This document shows positions 9,088 through 19,103 of a stretch of DNA of 37,171 nucleotides, in pieces (within the stretch, counting starts at the first letter, position 1; every line of letters starts with the position of its first letter). The stretch is from Bacteroidales bacterium (GTDB lineage: Bacteria; Bacteroidota; Bacteroidia; Bacteroidales; UBA7960), in assembly GCA_007134525.1 (NCBI GenBank), contig SLKR01000087.1, positions 1 to 37,171 of the forward strand. The letters run 5' to 3'. The notes below the pieces were generated by a model. That model ran no database searches and was not told the origin of the DNA. It worked only from the letters and a program-made list of their open reading frames with translations. The position numbers and the translations under genes were made by a program.

Positions 9088-9095
9088 TATATTTC
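9088..9095 (+). promoter_or_regulatory. Candidate -7 box for nrfHA
   Basis: TATATTTC matches TAnnTTTG except for the last base and lies 32 bp before the nrfH start codon. A TTAG about 20 bp upstream could be a poor -33 element. A weak promoter would be consistent with a need for an activator, but this is inference. Confidence 0.35.
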
Positions 9096-9127
9096 GGTAC
9101 CAGTTGTCTGATTAGAGCCAACAATAC

Positions 9128-9757
9128 ATGAATGCTTTCAAACGCATCTATCTTTTCATTCTTCCTCCACAGAGCTGGAGAATGACGGTTATTATCCTGA
9201 CAGGAATTTTTGCCGGTATTCTGCTACTGGTGGTACATATATCAAACGCGACATCCTACCTGTCGGATGAACCCGAAACCTGCATCAACTGCCATGTAAT
9301 GTATCCCTATTTTGCATCATGGGATAAAAGCAGCCACGGACGTGAAGCAAGCTGTGCAGAATGCCACGTTCCGCAAGAGAATATATTCAGTAAATACTAT
9401 GTAAAGGGTACTGACGGGATGAAACATGCCACATACTTTACCTTCAGGTGGGAACCTCAGGTTATCAGGATAAGGGACAGGGGGATTAACGTGGTGCAGC
9501 AAAACTGTATCCGTTGCCACATTGATCTCGTGGATATGGTACAGTTGGTTGAGGTATCCGGAAAAACTGCAGCAGAAGGAGACGGCAAACTCTGCTGGGA
9601 TTGCCATGTTGAAGTACCACACAGCAGCGTCAGGAGCCTCTCGGCGGCTCCTCATGCACTGGTTGAGAGACTCCCTTCCGTTATGCCGGCATGGCTTGAA
9701 AAACTTAGCGGGCAGGAATCAGCGCGTTCATCGAGAGTAGTTGAATATCCAAAATAA
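9128..9757 (+). CDS. nrfH: Cytochrome c nitrite reductase small subunit NrfH (tetrahaem quinol dehydrogenase)
   Basis: A 209-residue membrane-anchored NapC/NirT-family cytochrome that takes electrons from menaquinol and passes them to NrfA in the periplasm. One N-terminal membrane helix spans about residues 19-37. Four CxxCH haem motifs follow: CINCH (52-56), CAECH (76-80), CIRCH (127-131) and CWDCH (156-160). The family-typical APH segment comes after haem 4. The C-terminal extension after about residue 176 looks unstructured. It is followed by nrfA after 13 bp, forming the NrfH2A4-type complex known from epsilon- and deltaproteobacteria and Bacteroidetes. Confidence 0.96.
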   Translation: MNAFKRIYLFILPPQSWRMTVIILTGIFAGILLLVVHISNATSYLSDEPETCINCHVMYPYFASWDKSSHGREASCAECHVPQENIFSKYYVKGTDGMKHATYFTFRWEPQVIRIRDRGINVVQQNCIRCHIDLVDMVQLVEVSGKTAAEGDGKLCWDCHVEVPHSSVRSLSAAPHALVERLPSVMPAWLEKLSGQESARSSRVVEYPK

Positions 9758-9770
9758 ACCCATTGGTATC

Positions 9771-11213
9771 ATGAAGAGCATAAGAGAAACATCGGAAAGA
9801 AAGCCCTGGCTGAACTGGGTGTTGTTTTTTGCAACAGTTGTAATAGTGTTCATAATAGGTTTGTTTGCCGCTTCCATTATTGAAAGGAGAAGCGAGGCAC
9901 AGCTTTACTTCCAGATGGTGAGCCCGATACCTGAATGGGAGCCTGACAATGAGGTATGGGGCGAGAACTTCCCCCGCCAGTACGAGAGGTATATCATGAC
10001 ACTTGATACAACTTTTGAAAGCAGATATTATGGCTCTGTAATGATAGATTATCTGGAGAAGTATCCCGAACTCGTAGTTATGTGGGCCGGTTATGCATTC
10101 TCACGCGACTATAACCAGGGCCGGGGTCACTATCATTCAGTTACAGACGTCCACAATACACTGCGTACAGGGGTGGACCAGCCGGCTACATGCTGGACAT
10201 GTAAAAGCACAGACGTTCCAAGGATGATGAATGAGATAGGGGTAGAAGCCTTTTACGGCCAGAGCTGGTCCGGAATGGGCCCCAATATCCAAAACCCTAT
10301 CGGGTGCCAGGATTGCCATGATCCGGAAACAATGAACCTGAGGATTACAAGGCCTGCGCTGGCCGAAGCTTTCGCCAGGCAGGGTATTGACATTAACAAT
10401 GCAACACGTCAGGAGATGAGGTCACTGGTTTGTGCACAGTGCCATGTGGAGTACTATTTTGCTGAAAACAACTACCTTGTTTTCCCCTGGGACGAAGGAT
10501 TTTCAGCCGACGCAATGGAAAGGTACAAAGATAGTATAGATCATGTTGACTGGGTACATGCACTAAGCCGGACACCAATGCTCAAAGCTCAGCATCCCGA
10601 CTACGAACTCTACATGACCGGAATCCATGCCCAGCGGGATGTGTCGTGCGCGGATTGCCATATGCCCTATATGCGTGAAGGCGGTATAAAATATACCGAC
10701 CACCACCTTGTAAGCCCTTTGGATAAAGTTGATAAGTCCTGCATGGTATGCCACCGCGAGGATGAAGAGGCTCTTGTTTCAAGGGTTTATGAACAACAGG
10801 ACAGGGTGAGCGAGCTCCGCAGGATCGCAGAGAAAAACCTTGCCAGGGTGCACATCGAAGCAAAACATGCCTGGGATGCCGGAGCAACTGAAGATGAAAT
10901 GGCTCCTATACTTCAGCTTATCCGCCACTCCCAATGGAGATGGGACTGGGTAGCCGCTGCCAACTCCATGGGCTTTCATTCGCCATCGGAAGCGCTCAGA
11001 GTGCTCGCCACATCAATTCAGAAGGCACAGGAGGCAAGCCTGGAGCTGACATCTGTTTTCCGCAGGTATGGTGTTGATTACCCTATCGAAATGCCTGATC
11101 TTTCAACCAAAGAGAATGCGCAGGAGTTCATTGGCCTTGACATGGAGCAGATAAGAGGAGAGAAACAGGAGTGGAAAAACAATGTGTTACCAGAATGGCT
11201 AAGCCAACGGTAA
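9771..11213 (+). CDS. nrfA: Ammonia-forming cytochrome c nitrite reductase catalytic subunit NrfA
   Basis: A 480-residue pentahaem enzyme that reduces nitrite by six electrons to ammonium in the periplasm. An N-terminal hydrophobic segment (about residues 15-36) serves as signal or anchor. Haem 1 is the catalytic CWTCK site (141-145) with the characteristic lysine ligand. The others are CQDCH (179-183), CAQCH (221-225), CADCH (293-297) and CMVCH (324-328). Active-site residues line up with known NrfA: Arg118 in GRGHYH, Tyr228 in HVEYYF, and Lys272, Gln274 and His275 in KAQHPDY. The Glu227/Tyr228/Lys272/Gln274 set corresponds to the calcium site of the Ca-dependent class. The frame extends to a TTG at 9741 that overlaps nrfH; the ATG used here is more likely. 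No dedicated cytochrome maturation genes are adjacent. Confidence 0.96.
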   Translation: MKSIRETSERKPWLNWVLFFATVVIVFIIGLFAASIIERRSEAQLYFQMVSPIPEWEPDNEVWGENFPRQYERYIMTLDTTFESRYYGSVMIDYLEKYPELVVMWAGYAFSRDYNQGRGHYHSVTDVHNTLRTGVDQPATCWTCKSTDVPRMMNEIGVEAFYGQSWSGMGPNIQNPIGCQDCHDPETMNLRITRPALAEAFARQGIDINNATRQEMRSLVCAQCHVEYYFAENNYLVFPWDEGFSADAMERYKDSIDHVDWVHALSRTPMLKAQHPDYELYMTGIHAQRDVSCADCHMPYMREGGIKYTDHHLVSPLDKVDKSCMVCHREDEEALVSRVYEQQDRVSELRRIAEKNLARVHIEAKHAWDAGATEDEMAPILQLIRHSQWRWDWVAAANSMGFHSPSEALRVLATSIQKAQEASLELTSVFRRYGVDYPIEMPDLSTKENAQEFIGLDMEQIRGEKQEWKNNVLPEWLSQR

Positions 11214-11224
11214 CTGATCCGGTA

Positions 11225-12925
11225 TTACTCAATATTTATTCCGGCAATTGCTTCGTTTATATTTAGGATGGTGTCTCCGACCTTCTCGCATGAAGTGATC
11301 AGTTTATTGAAATAAAAAGCACTCTTTACGTGGCTTGGATCCTTCTCCATATCAACAATGACTGTGTCCCTTACCTGATCGCGGAATGAATTAATACTCT
11401 TTTCGAGTTCAGTAGCCTTTTGAAGGCTTGCCCGTGCCTCCAGTGTACTCACCTGCATATTATTCAGCATCAGTTCAAAAGCATTATTTACCAGCTTGAA
11501 CATCTCAAACAGGTCGCTTCGCTGGGCCGGGGTAAAGTATATCTTTTCCTTTTTCTTGTCGGCCAGTACTGAAGACATCTTAAAGCATACATCTCCTATT
11601 TTTTCAATCTCACTGCTTACAACACGCATCCGTCGGAGTTCCTCAGCAGCCTGTCCGCTGAGATGCCTACGTGATATTTTTATAAGAAAAGTGGTGATCT
11701 CAACCTCTACCCTGTCGGTGATCTCCTCATACTTGCTTACCTTTTCAAGGATGTTCTTGAACTCACCCTTGTCGGTCTCGATTATCATGGCCGGAATGAA
11801 GTTAAACATCCTGTGTGCAAGTTCTGCGTACCTGCGTACCTCTTTCTTTGCCTGGAAAACTGACAGTTCTGCCATATGCAGAAAACCGCTGCTGAAATAT
11901 TCCAGTTGCGGACGTTCAAACTTCTTGCCCCTTGACGGCAATACAAACTCTACAATCTTGACCAGGTACTTAATGAACCCGATAAGCAGAACGGTATTGG
12001 TAATATTAAAAATTGTATGGAATATCGAAAGTCCTATAGGTATCATGGTAGGATTATGCATTGGCGAACCCAGACCGAAGTAGACCATGAAATAGTCAAT
12101 TTTATCAAGGAAGAACCTGAACAGAATCAGCATCCAGATAATACCTATGATATTGAATATGGTATGTGCAAGGGCTGTACGCTTTGCGTAAACATTACCT
12201 ACCAGGGCAGCCAGGTTGGCTGTAATCGTTGTACCAATATTCTCGCCGAGAACGATGGCTGCACCATGTTCATATCCTATCCATCCATAATTACACATTA
12301 CCAGTGTCAGGGCCATTGTGGCGCTCGACGACTGCAGCACAATTGTAAGCAGAGTTCCCAGGCCAAGAAATAAAAATGTCGAATACACACCATAGTCGGT
12401 AAGTTCCTGGATAAACCTGAACATCTCCGGATTGGTCTCCAGGTCGGGAACAGATCCCCTTAAAAAGTCAAGCCCCATAAACAGAAGGGCAAACCCCAGT
12501 AATATCTGGCCCATTGAGTTGAAGCGTTCCCTGGAATTCAAAAGCAGTGGAAAGCTGACACCTATAAGTGGAAGTGAAAGTGCAGAAATATTGAGCTTGA
12601 AGCCGAGCAGGGAAATAAGCCAGGCAGTTGTGGTGGTACCTATGTTAGCACCCATTATCACCCCAACTGACTGGACAAGTGACATCAGTCCGGCGTTTAC
12701 AAAACTCACCACCATTACAGTTGAGGCCGATGAAGACTGAACCAGGGTGGTAAGCAAAAAGCCGGTAAATACTCCGATAAAACGGTTGGAGGTCATTGCG
12801 GCCAGTATTGACCGCATCCTGTCGCCGGCAAACCTTTGTATCCCCTCGCTCATAGTCTTCATTCCAAACAGGAAGAGACTGAGTGAACCAAACAGAGTCA
12901 GGAAATCAAAAAAGCTAAAGTCCAT
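11225..12925 (-). CDS. Na+/phosphate cotransporter family protein with PhoU-like C-terminal domain
   Basis: A 566-residue protein whose N-terminal half is a multi-helix Na/Pi cotransporter domain. The two inverted transport repeats are marked by TTLVQSSSASTVMV with GANIGTTTTAW, and IVLQSSSATMAL with GENIGTTITA. The QSSS motifs form the substrate and sodium site in this family. The C-terminal 230 or so residues are hydrophilic and helical (for example MRVVSSEIEKIGDVC), like PhoU domains. It is probably a sodium-coupled phosphate transporter or exporter of the NptA/YjbB type. No pho-regulon genes are adjacent, so the direction of transport and the regulation are unknown. Its stop faces the nrfA stop across 11 bp. 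Confidence 0.92.
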   Translation of the reverse strand: MDFSFFDFLTLFGSLSLFLFGMKTMSEGIQRFAGDRMRSILAAMTSNRFIGVFTGFLLTTLVQSSSASTVMVVSFVNAGLMSLVQSVGVIMGANIGTTTTAWLISLLGFKLNISALSLPLIGVSFPLLLNSRERFNSMGQILLGFALLFMGLDFLRGSVPDLETNPEMFRFIQELTDYGVYSTFLFLGLGTLLTIVLQSSSATMALTLVMCNYGWIGYEHGAAIVLGENIGTTITANLAALVGNVYAKRTALAHTIFNIIGIIWMLILFRFFLDKIDYFMVYFGLGSPMHNPTMIPIGLSIFHTIFNITNTVLLIGFIKYLVKIVEFVLPSRGKKFERPQLEYFSSGFLHMAELSVFQAKKEVRRYAELAHRMFNFIPAMIIETDKGEFKNILEKVSKYEEITDRVEVEITTFLIKISRRHLSGQAAEELRRMRVVSSEIEKIGDVCFKMSSVLADKKKEKIYFTPAQRSDLFEMFKLVNNAFELMLNNMQVSTLEARASLQKATELEKSINSFRDQVRDTVIVDMEKDPSHVKSAFYFNKLITSCEKVGDTILNINEAIAGINIE

Positions 12926-12976
12926 ATTATCAATTGCTTGGCTGCCCCGATTATAAACCTGCTAAGCTATATTGCG

Positions 12977-12984
12977 CAAATATC
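12977..12984 (-). promoter_or_regulatory. Candidate -7 box for the Na/Pi cotransporter gene
   Basis: The minus strand reads GATATTTG, one mismatch from TAnnTTTG, with a TTG 21 bp upstream. It lies about 50 nt before the start codon. Confidence 0.35.
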
Positions 12985-13043
12985 CGTATTTTTTACCAAC
13001 CTGTACAAGGCCCCTGATCAAAAGGAGATATTTTAACCTAAAC

Positions 13044-14336
13044 TTAATATATAATGAACTTTTCGCTGTAAGGTATCATGTTTTCACCCGTTACCCTGAT
13101 AAGGTATACTCCAACCGTCAAATGCTCAGTATCAATTGGATGGCGCTCTAAACCGCCGTCTGAAAAAGATTTCCAGCCCTTTATATACCGGCCTGAAGCG
13201 GTATATATCTCAAACCTTATCATTCCCGCTGCACCTTCCAGGATTATCCCGGGCGGACTGCCCGGCACATTTACCAAATATATATTCTCGGTGCTTTCCT
13301 GCATGAGAGGCACATTCGTTTCCACATCCGTAACCACCATTCTCAACTTAACCGGCAAATGATCCGACATATTGTACAGGGCATCTATTACTTCAGGTGG
13401 TTCACTCTGATTTGGCGGGTCAATAAGCGATTTGTTAAACCGATGTCCGTCCTGTCCTATGGTTTTATAACTGTCTTCCAGATACCTTAAACCGTGAGTG
13501 CCGTCCATAACGGCAGAAGTTACAATTATCTGGTCATAGCGGTCGTCAAGCCCACCGCTAACAAAGCAATCGTGATAGTCAGTCCGGGGGCTCTGTGTAT
13601 GGTAAAGTGCCATCTCCGGATTGTTGAACCATACTCCAGGGCTATCAATTGGATCATAAAAACGGATATTCTCATGTGGGTTATATGTCAGTAATTGATA
13701 TGCCTGTTCGTAGGAGGAGTTCATGTTAAAATCGCCCATGAACACTATACTACCGGACAGATCCATTCCGGTTAGTCCACTTAATACGGCTTTAATTTCC
13801 TGCTCGCGAGTTTGCTGGTCACCAACCCTGCTGCCGGCTTTAAGATGAGCGACTACAAGGTGGACAAATACCGTATCGGCGCCATTATCCAGCTCAGGGT
13901 CATTGTAGTACAGTGAGTAAAGGTTTATATCCCTTACTATACCGGCAATTACCGCCTCATCATACAGTGTGAACTTTTCGGTATTGAAAAAAAGCATATT
14001 TACCAGATTTGAACCTGCGGTATTCGTAAATTCTGCATGTGCATATTCTGGGGCGCCTTCCCGGTTAATTACGTTATTCAGAATACGTGCCGCAAGATCG
14101 GCAGAAGGCCCCATCTCATTAACAGCGAACAGATCCGGTGTGGTATGGTCAAATATAGTCCTGAGGTATTCGTCCTTATTGTCAATATTGTTGTTGTCGG
14201 GACGGCAAAATGAAGTGTAGTGCCCGTAAAAAAGAAGGTTATACACCATTACTGAAACAGTGTCTTTGGGTGCCGCCGCAAGCAGCTTGCCCAATAAGAG
14301 TATAAGGGCAAGAAGTATGGTTTTCCTGAATATCAT
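13044..14336 (-). CDS. Secreted endonuclease/exonuclease/phosphatase-fold protein with T9SS-type C-terminal domain
   Basis: A 430-residue exported protein. Residues 1-20 or so form a signal peptide (KTILLALILLLGKLLAAAP). The following 320 residues have the DNase I-like fold markers: VMVYNLLFYG (Asn), FAVNEMG (metal-binding Glu), VFMGDFNMN (Asp/Asn) and MSDHLPVKL (Asp-His pair). The last 80 residues (from IRFEIYTASGRYIKGW through VGVYLIRVTG to a Lys-rich end) resemble the C-terminal sorting domain that directs proteins through the type IX secretion system. It is probably an extracellular or surface hydrolase of nucleic acids or phosphodiesters. The exact substrate is unknown. It lies downstream of eno on the same strand, separated by a long hairpin. 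Confidence 0.88.
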   Translation of the reverse strand: MIFRKTILLALILLLGKLLAAAPKDTVSVMVYNLLFYGHYTSFCRPDNNNIDNKDEYLRTIFDHTTPDLFAVNEMGPSADLAARILNNVINREGAPEYAHAEFTNTAGSNLVNMLFFNTEKFTLYDEAVIAGIVRDINLYSLYYNDPELDNGADTVFVHLVVAHLKAGSRVGDQQTREQEIKAVLSGLTGMDLSGSIVFMGDFNMNSSYEQAYQLLTYNPHENIRFYDPIDSPGVWFNNPEMALYHTQSPRTDYHDCFVSGGLDDRYDQIIVTSAVMDGTHGLRYLEDSYKTIGQDGHRFNKSLIDPPNQSEPPEVIDALYNMSDHLPVKLRMVVTDVETNVPLMQESTENIYLVNVPGSPPGIILEGAAGMIRFEIYTASGRYIKGWKSFSDGGLERHPIDTEHLTVGVYLIRVTGENMIPYSEKFIIY

Positions 14337-14361
14337 ATAAGGACATTAACCACATTATACA

Positions 14362-14395
14362 CCAATACCTCTCATGCATACATGAAAGGTATTGG
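14362..14395 (-). terminator. Long hairpin between eno and the secreted nuclease-like gene
   Basis: A 15-bp stem with one mismatch (CCAATACCT paired with AGGTATTGG, then TCATG with CATGA) closes a CATA tetraloop. It starts about 20 nt after the eno stop. Neither side has a proper T tract, so it could be a weak terminator, a 3'-end stabiliser or a binding site. It ends 25 nt before the start of the downstream gene. Confidence 0.45.
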
Positions 14396-14414
14396 AAATA
14401 AACGGCCCGGGGGC

Positions 14415-15759
<1,345 letters not shown>

Positions 15760-15782
15760 AAGTTTCTTAATAAATTCCGGGT

Positions 15783-16415
15783 TTATTTGTCGGCCTTTTC
15801 TTCAGGCTCATCTTTGTCTTTCTCAGTGTCTTTTTCGGCTTCTTCTGCCTTGTTTTCCACAGTTTCCTCAGGCTTTTCCTGTGTTGGAGCTTCGACTGGC
15901 TCTTTAGTTTTCACTTCAGCTGCAACCTCCTCACCAGCAGCCTGCTGCTGAACCTGAGTTGTAGCTTCCTCCTGCTCGTTGCCTGATTTCTTTCCGCGGC
16001 GGCGACCTCTTCTGGTACGCTTCTGGGAAGTTTCCTCTTCGGTGCTTAGCATTGCTGTATTATAGTCAACAAGTTCTATAAAGCACATCTCTGCGGCATC
16101 ACCCTTGCGGAAACCAGTCTTCAATATCCTTGTGTATCCACCCGGTCGCTCGGCCACTTTTTGTGCAACCTCACGAAACAGCTCACTTACTGCATGCTTG
16201 TTTTTCAAATATGAAAACACCGTACGGCGCGAGTGGGTCGAATCGATCTTCGACCTTGTTATCAGAGGTTCCACATATACGCGCAAGGCCTTTGCTTTAG
16301 CAACAGTTGTATTGATACGCTTATGGAGTATCAATGCGCAGGCCATACTCGATAAAGTCTCCTTTCGATGGGCCGCCTTCCTCCCTAAACTGTTAATTTT
16401 ATTCCTGTGTCTCAT
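15783..16415 (-). CDS. rplQ: 50S ribosomal protein L17 with charged C-terminal extension
   Basis: L17 lies at the base of the 50S subunit near the exit tunnel. Residues 1-120 are the conserved core ([41 protein letters not shown]). Residues 121-210 form a low-complexity tail with a basic patch [12 protein letters not shown] (132-143) followed by about 67 acidic, Lys/Glu/Pro-rich residues. E. coli L17 has 127 residues, so the tail adds about 80. It is the last gene of the alpha group, 7 bp after rpoA, and is followed by a strong terminator. Confidence 0.96.
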   Translation of the reverse strand: MRHRNKINSLGRKAAHRKETLSSMACALILHKRINTTVAKAKALRVYVEPLITRSKIDSTHSRRTVFSYLKNKHAVSELFREVAQKVAERPGGYTRILKTGFRKGDAAEMCFIELVDYNTAMLSTEEETSQKRTRRGRRRGKKSGNEQEEATTQVQQQAAGEEVAAEVKTKEPVEAPTQEKPEETVENKAEEAEKDTEKDKDEPEEKADK

Positions 16416-16422
16416 TTTTCAG

Positions 16423-17415
16423 TTATTCCTTATCTAATTTGTACTTCGAAAGGTTCATTCCAAAGCTCAGGTTCTTTGACTTAATAAGTTCCTCAAGTTC
16501 TGTAAGTGACTTTTTCCCAAAGTTTCTGAACTTCAACAGATCATGCTTGTTCAGGGCTACCAGGTCAGCAAGAGTTTCAATATCTGCAGCCTTAAGGCAA
16601 TTAAGTGCCCTGACCGAAAGATCTAGATCTACAAGTTTTGTCTTCAGAAGCTGGCGCATGTGCAGTGAGTTTTCGTCAAACTCTTCGCTTGTGGCCTTTT
16701 CCTCAGTGTCAATTGTGATCTTCTCATTCGAAAACAGCATAAAGTGCATGATAAGTATTCTCGCCGCCTCTTTAAGTGCTTCCTTTGGAGTTATTGAACC
16801 GTCAGTCAGTATCTCTATCACCAGCTTTTCATAGTCCGTTTTCTGTTCAACCCGATAGTCTTCAACGTGATATGTAACATTTTTGATTGGCGTGAAGATA
16901 GAGTCAACAGGGATAACCCCAATAGTGGGATTAAGCCCCTTGTTCTCCTCAGCGGGTACATACCCTCTTCCCTTATCAATGGTTACCTCCATCGAGAGCT
17001 TTATGTCAGGCTCCATATTGCAGATAACAACATCGGGGTTCAGCACCTGAAAGTTAGCAAGTGAGTCATTCAGATCACCTGCCTTAAACTGTTCTTTCCC
17101 TGTTATATTAACTATAAACTTCTCTGATTCAGCATCCTCTATGTGACTCTTGATCCGGATCTGCTTGAGATTGAGAATAATCTCGGTTACATCCTCAACT
17201 ACGCCCTTGATAGTGGAAAACTCGTGCTCTACTCCCTCAATTTTCACTGAAGTAATGGCAAAACCTTCAAGGGATGAGAGCAGTATTCTTCTGAGTGCAT
17301 TGCCAATAGTTATACCATAACCAGGTTCCAACGGCCTGAACTCAAACTTACCCAAGCGGTCGTCAGACTCAAGCATGATAACCTTATCCGGTTTTTGAAA
17401 AGCTAAAATTGCCAT
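16423..17415 (-). CDS. rpoA: DNA-directed RNA polymerase subunit alpha
   Basis: A 330-residue alpha subunit that nucleates RNA polymerase assembly and contacts upstream promoter DNA and activators. The N-terminal dimerisation domain carries [20 protein letters not shown] and [20 protein letters not shown]. The C-terminal domain after about residue 250 has the helix-hairpin-helix segment [18 protein letters not shown] followed by [18 protein letters not shown]. The size is normal. It is followed directly by rplQ in the alpha group. Confidence 0.98.
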   Translation of the reverse strand: MAILAFQKPDKVIMLESDDRLGKFEFRPLEPGYGITIGNALRRILLSSLEGFAITSVKIEGVEHEFSTIKGVVEDVTEIILNLKQIRIKSHIEDAESEKFIVNITGKEQFKAGDLNDSLANFQVLNPDVVICNMEPDIKLSMEVTIDKGRGYVPAEENKGLNPTIGVIPVDSIFTPIKNVTYHVEDYRVEQKTDYEKLVIEILTDGSITPKEALKEAARILIMHFMLFSNEKITIDTEEKATSEEFDENSLHMRQLLKTKLVDLDLSVRALNCLKAADIETLADLVALNKHDLLKFRNFGKKSLTELEELIKSKNLSFGMNLSKYKLDKE

Positions 17416-17454
17416 TGGTTTTTGTTTTTTTTGTTGAATAAGAAAAAATGTGCA

Positions 17455-18060
17455 TTACTTGGAGTACAATTCCACTATAAGCTGCTCCTTGATGTTCTCA
17501 GGTATCTCTTCCCTTTCAGGTAAATTCATGAACTTGCCTTTTTTCATATCCTGATCCCATTCAAGCCAGCTGAAACTAACTGACCTTGACGCCAGGGAGT
17601 CCTCTATAACCTCAAGGCTCTTTGATTTTTCACGCACTCCAATGATGTCGCCCGGACGCACTGTATATGAAGGTATATTAACAACCTTGTCGTTGACCGT
17701 TATATGACGATGTCCGACCAGCTGACGGGCTGCCCTGCGCGTTGGTGCAATACCAAGCCTGAAAACAACATTGTCAAGGCGTGACTCCAGGAGCTGGAGC
17801 AGTATCTCTCCGGTAATACCTTTTTTGCGTACGGCTCTCTTGAAAGTGTTTAAGAACTGCTTTTCAAGCAGACCGTATGTATATTTTGCCTTTTGCTTCT
17901 CCAGAAGCTGTACGCCGTACTCCGACTTTTTCCTCCTCTTTTTCATCTGCCCGTGCTGTCCCGGCGGGTAGTTCTTCTTCTCAAAAGCTTTGTCAGCACC
18001 AAAGATAGGATCCCCGAACTTGCGGGCTATCTTGGTTGTTGGACCTGTATATCGTGCCAT
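17455..18060 (-). CDS. rpsD: 30S ribosomal protein S4
   Basis: A 201-residue primary 16S rRNA-binding protein that helps start 30S assembly and, in E. coli, represses the alpha operon. The S4 RNA-binding domain is seen in [20 protein letters not shown] and [14 protein letters not shown]. The N-terminal region has no zinc-binding cysteines, so it is the zinc-free form. The N-terminal segment [21 protein letters not shown] is typical. It is between rpsK and rpoA, as usual. Confidence 0.98.
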   Translation of the reverse strand: MARYTGPTTKIARKFGDPIFGADKAFEKKNYPPGQHGQMKKRRKKSEYGVQLLEKQKAKYTYGLLEKQFLNTFKRAVRKKGITGEILLQLLESRLDNVVFRLGIAPTRRAARQLVGHRHITVNDKVVNIPSYTVRPGDIIGVREKSKSLEVIEDSLASRSVSFSWLEWDQDMKKGKFMNLPEREEIPENIKEQLIVELYSK

Positions 18061-18105
18061 ATTATTACTGTGATTCTTTATTGTTTGACATTAGACTTAA
18101 AGATG

Positions 18106-18504
18106 TTATACCCTTCTTCTCTTAGGCGGGCGGCATCCGTTATGCGGCAATGGTGTTACATCCATTATCTCGGTCACATCCAGTCCGGCCGAATGCAATG
18201 TTCGTATAGCTGACTCCCTGCCTGAACCAGGACCCTTGATAAACACCTTAATCTTCCTCATACCCAGGTCATATGCTATTTTTGCAGCATCCCCGGCTGC
18301 CATCTGTCCGGCATAAGGAGTGTTTTTCTTCGAACCCCTAAAACCCATCTTGCCGGCCGAGGACCAGGATATAACCTGCCCCTGCTGATTCGTTATTGTA
18401 ACGATAATGTTATTAAAAGAAGCAAAAATGTGGGCCTGGCCGAGGGGCTCCACCTTTACTACTCTCTTCTTGGCACCCCTGGCGCCTTTGGTTGTTTTTG
18501 CCAT
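18106..18504 (-). CDS. rpsK: 30S ribosomal protein S11
   Basis: A 132-residue protein of the 30S platform that contacts 16S rRNA near the E-site mRNA. Diagnostic segments are [31 protein letters not shown] and [13 protein letters not shown]. The C-terminus [12 protein letters not shown] contains the conserved Asn-Gly site known to form isoaspartate in E. coli. A basic N-terminal extension ([13 protein letters not shown]) is present. It is in the alpha group between rpsM and rpsD. Confidence 0.98.
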   Translation of the reverse strand: MAKTTKGARGAKKRVVKVEPLGQAHIFASFNNIIVTITNQQGQVISWSSAGKMGFRGSKKNTPYAGQMAAGDAAKIAYDLGMRKIKVFIKGPGSGRESAIRTLHSAGLDVTEIMDVTPLPHNGCRPPKRRRV

Positions 18505-18557
18505 AATTAATTACTGTTTTTCTTCTGATCAAGGGGCACTTGCAGTACCCGCTTCAT

Positions 18558-18935
18558 TTATTTGGTTGCCTTTTTCTTGTTTGCAACAGTTTTCTTCTTA
18601 CCCTTCCTGGTACGTGCATTGTTCTTTGTCTTCTGTCCTCTGAGAGGCAAACCAATACGGTGACGGATACCACGGTAACATCCGATATCCATAAGCCGCT
18701 TTATGTTCATCTGCACCTCCGAACGAAGAGACCCTTCTACCTTAAACTCCTCGTTAATGACATTACGTACCTTGGTAAGCTCCTGGTCATCCCAGTCCTC
18801 TACTTGCTTATCCGGGTCAACACCCGCCTTTTCAAGGATTTTACGGGCATTGCTCTGACCAATGCCATAAATGTATGTAAGGCTGATTACACCTCTTTTT
18901 TTTCTTGGAATATCGACTCCAGCTATACGTGCCAT
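18558..18935 (-). CDS. rpsM: 30S ribosomal protein S13
   Basis: A 125-residue protein of the 30S head that bridges to the 50S subunit and contacts the P-site tRNA with its basic tail. It begins [15 protein letters not shown] and contains the helix-turn segment [20 protein letters not shown]. It ends in the tRNA-contacting tail [19 protein letters not shown] followed by a Lys-rich end. The start matches the family exactly. It follows rpmJ by 27 bp and opens the alpha group. Confidence 0.98.
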   Translation of the reverse strand: MARIAGVDIPRKKRGVISLTYIYGIGQSNARKILEKAGVDPDKQVEDWDDQELTKVRNVINEEFKVEGSLRSEVQMNIKRLMDIGCYRGIRHRIGLPLRGQKTKNNARTRKGKKKTVANKKKATK

Positions 18936-18962
18936 ATTTGTTTTTTTCTGTTGTTGTAAATT

Positions 18963-19079
18963 CTATCCCTGACGTTGTTTGAATTTGGGGTTCTTTTTAT
19001 TTATTACATAAATCTTCCCCTTCCTCCGAACTACTTTGCAATCGGAGCTCCTTTTCTTTACCGACACTTTTACTTTCAT
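18963..19079 (-). CDS. rpmJ: 50S ribosomal protein L36
   Basis: A 38-residue protein, too short for a default ORF search. It reads [20 protein letters not shown] then [18 protein letters not shown], a full-length L36. Only one cysteine is present, so this is the zinc-free type rather than the CxxC zinc-ribbon form. It occupies the conserved place between infA and rpsM and contacts 23S rRNA in the late-assembling part of the 50S subunit. Confidence 0.96.
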   Translation of the reverse strand: MKVKVSVKKRSSDCKVVRRKGKIYVINKKNPKFKQRQG

Positions 19080-19103
19080 TGTATTTTCTATTAAACGTGT
19101 TTC

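Noticed and set aside
9741-9770. TTG start for nrfA that would overlap nrfH
   Set aside because: The ATG 30 bp downstream gives a normal NrfA N-terminus and a simple 13-bp intergenic gap.
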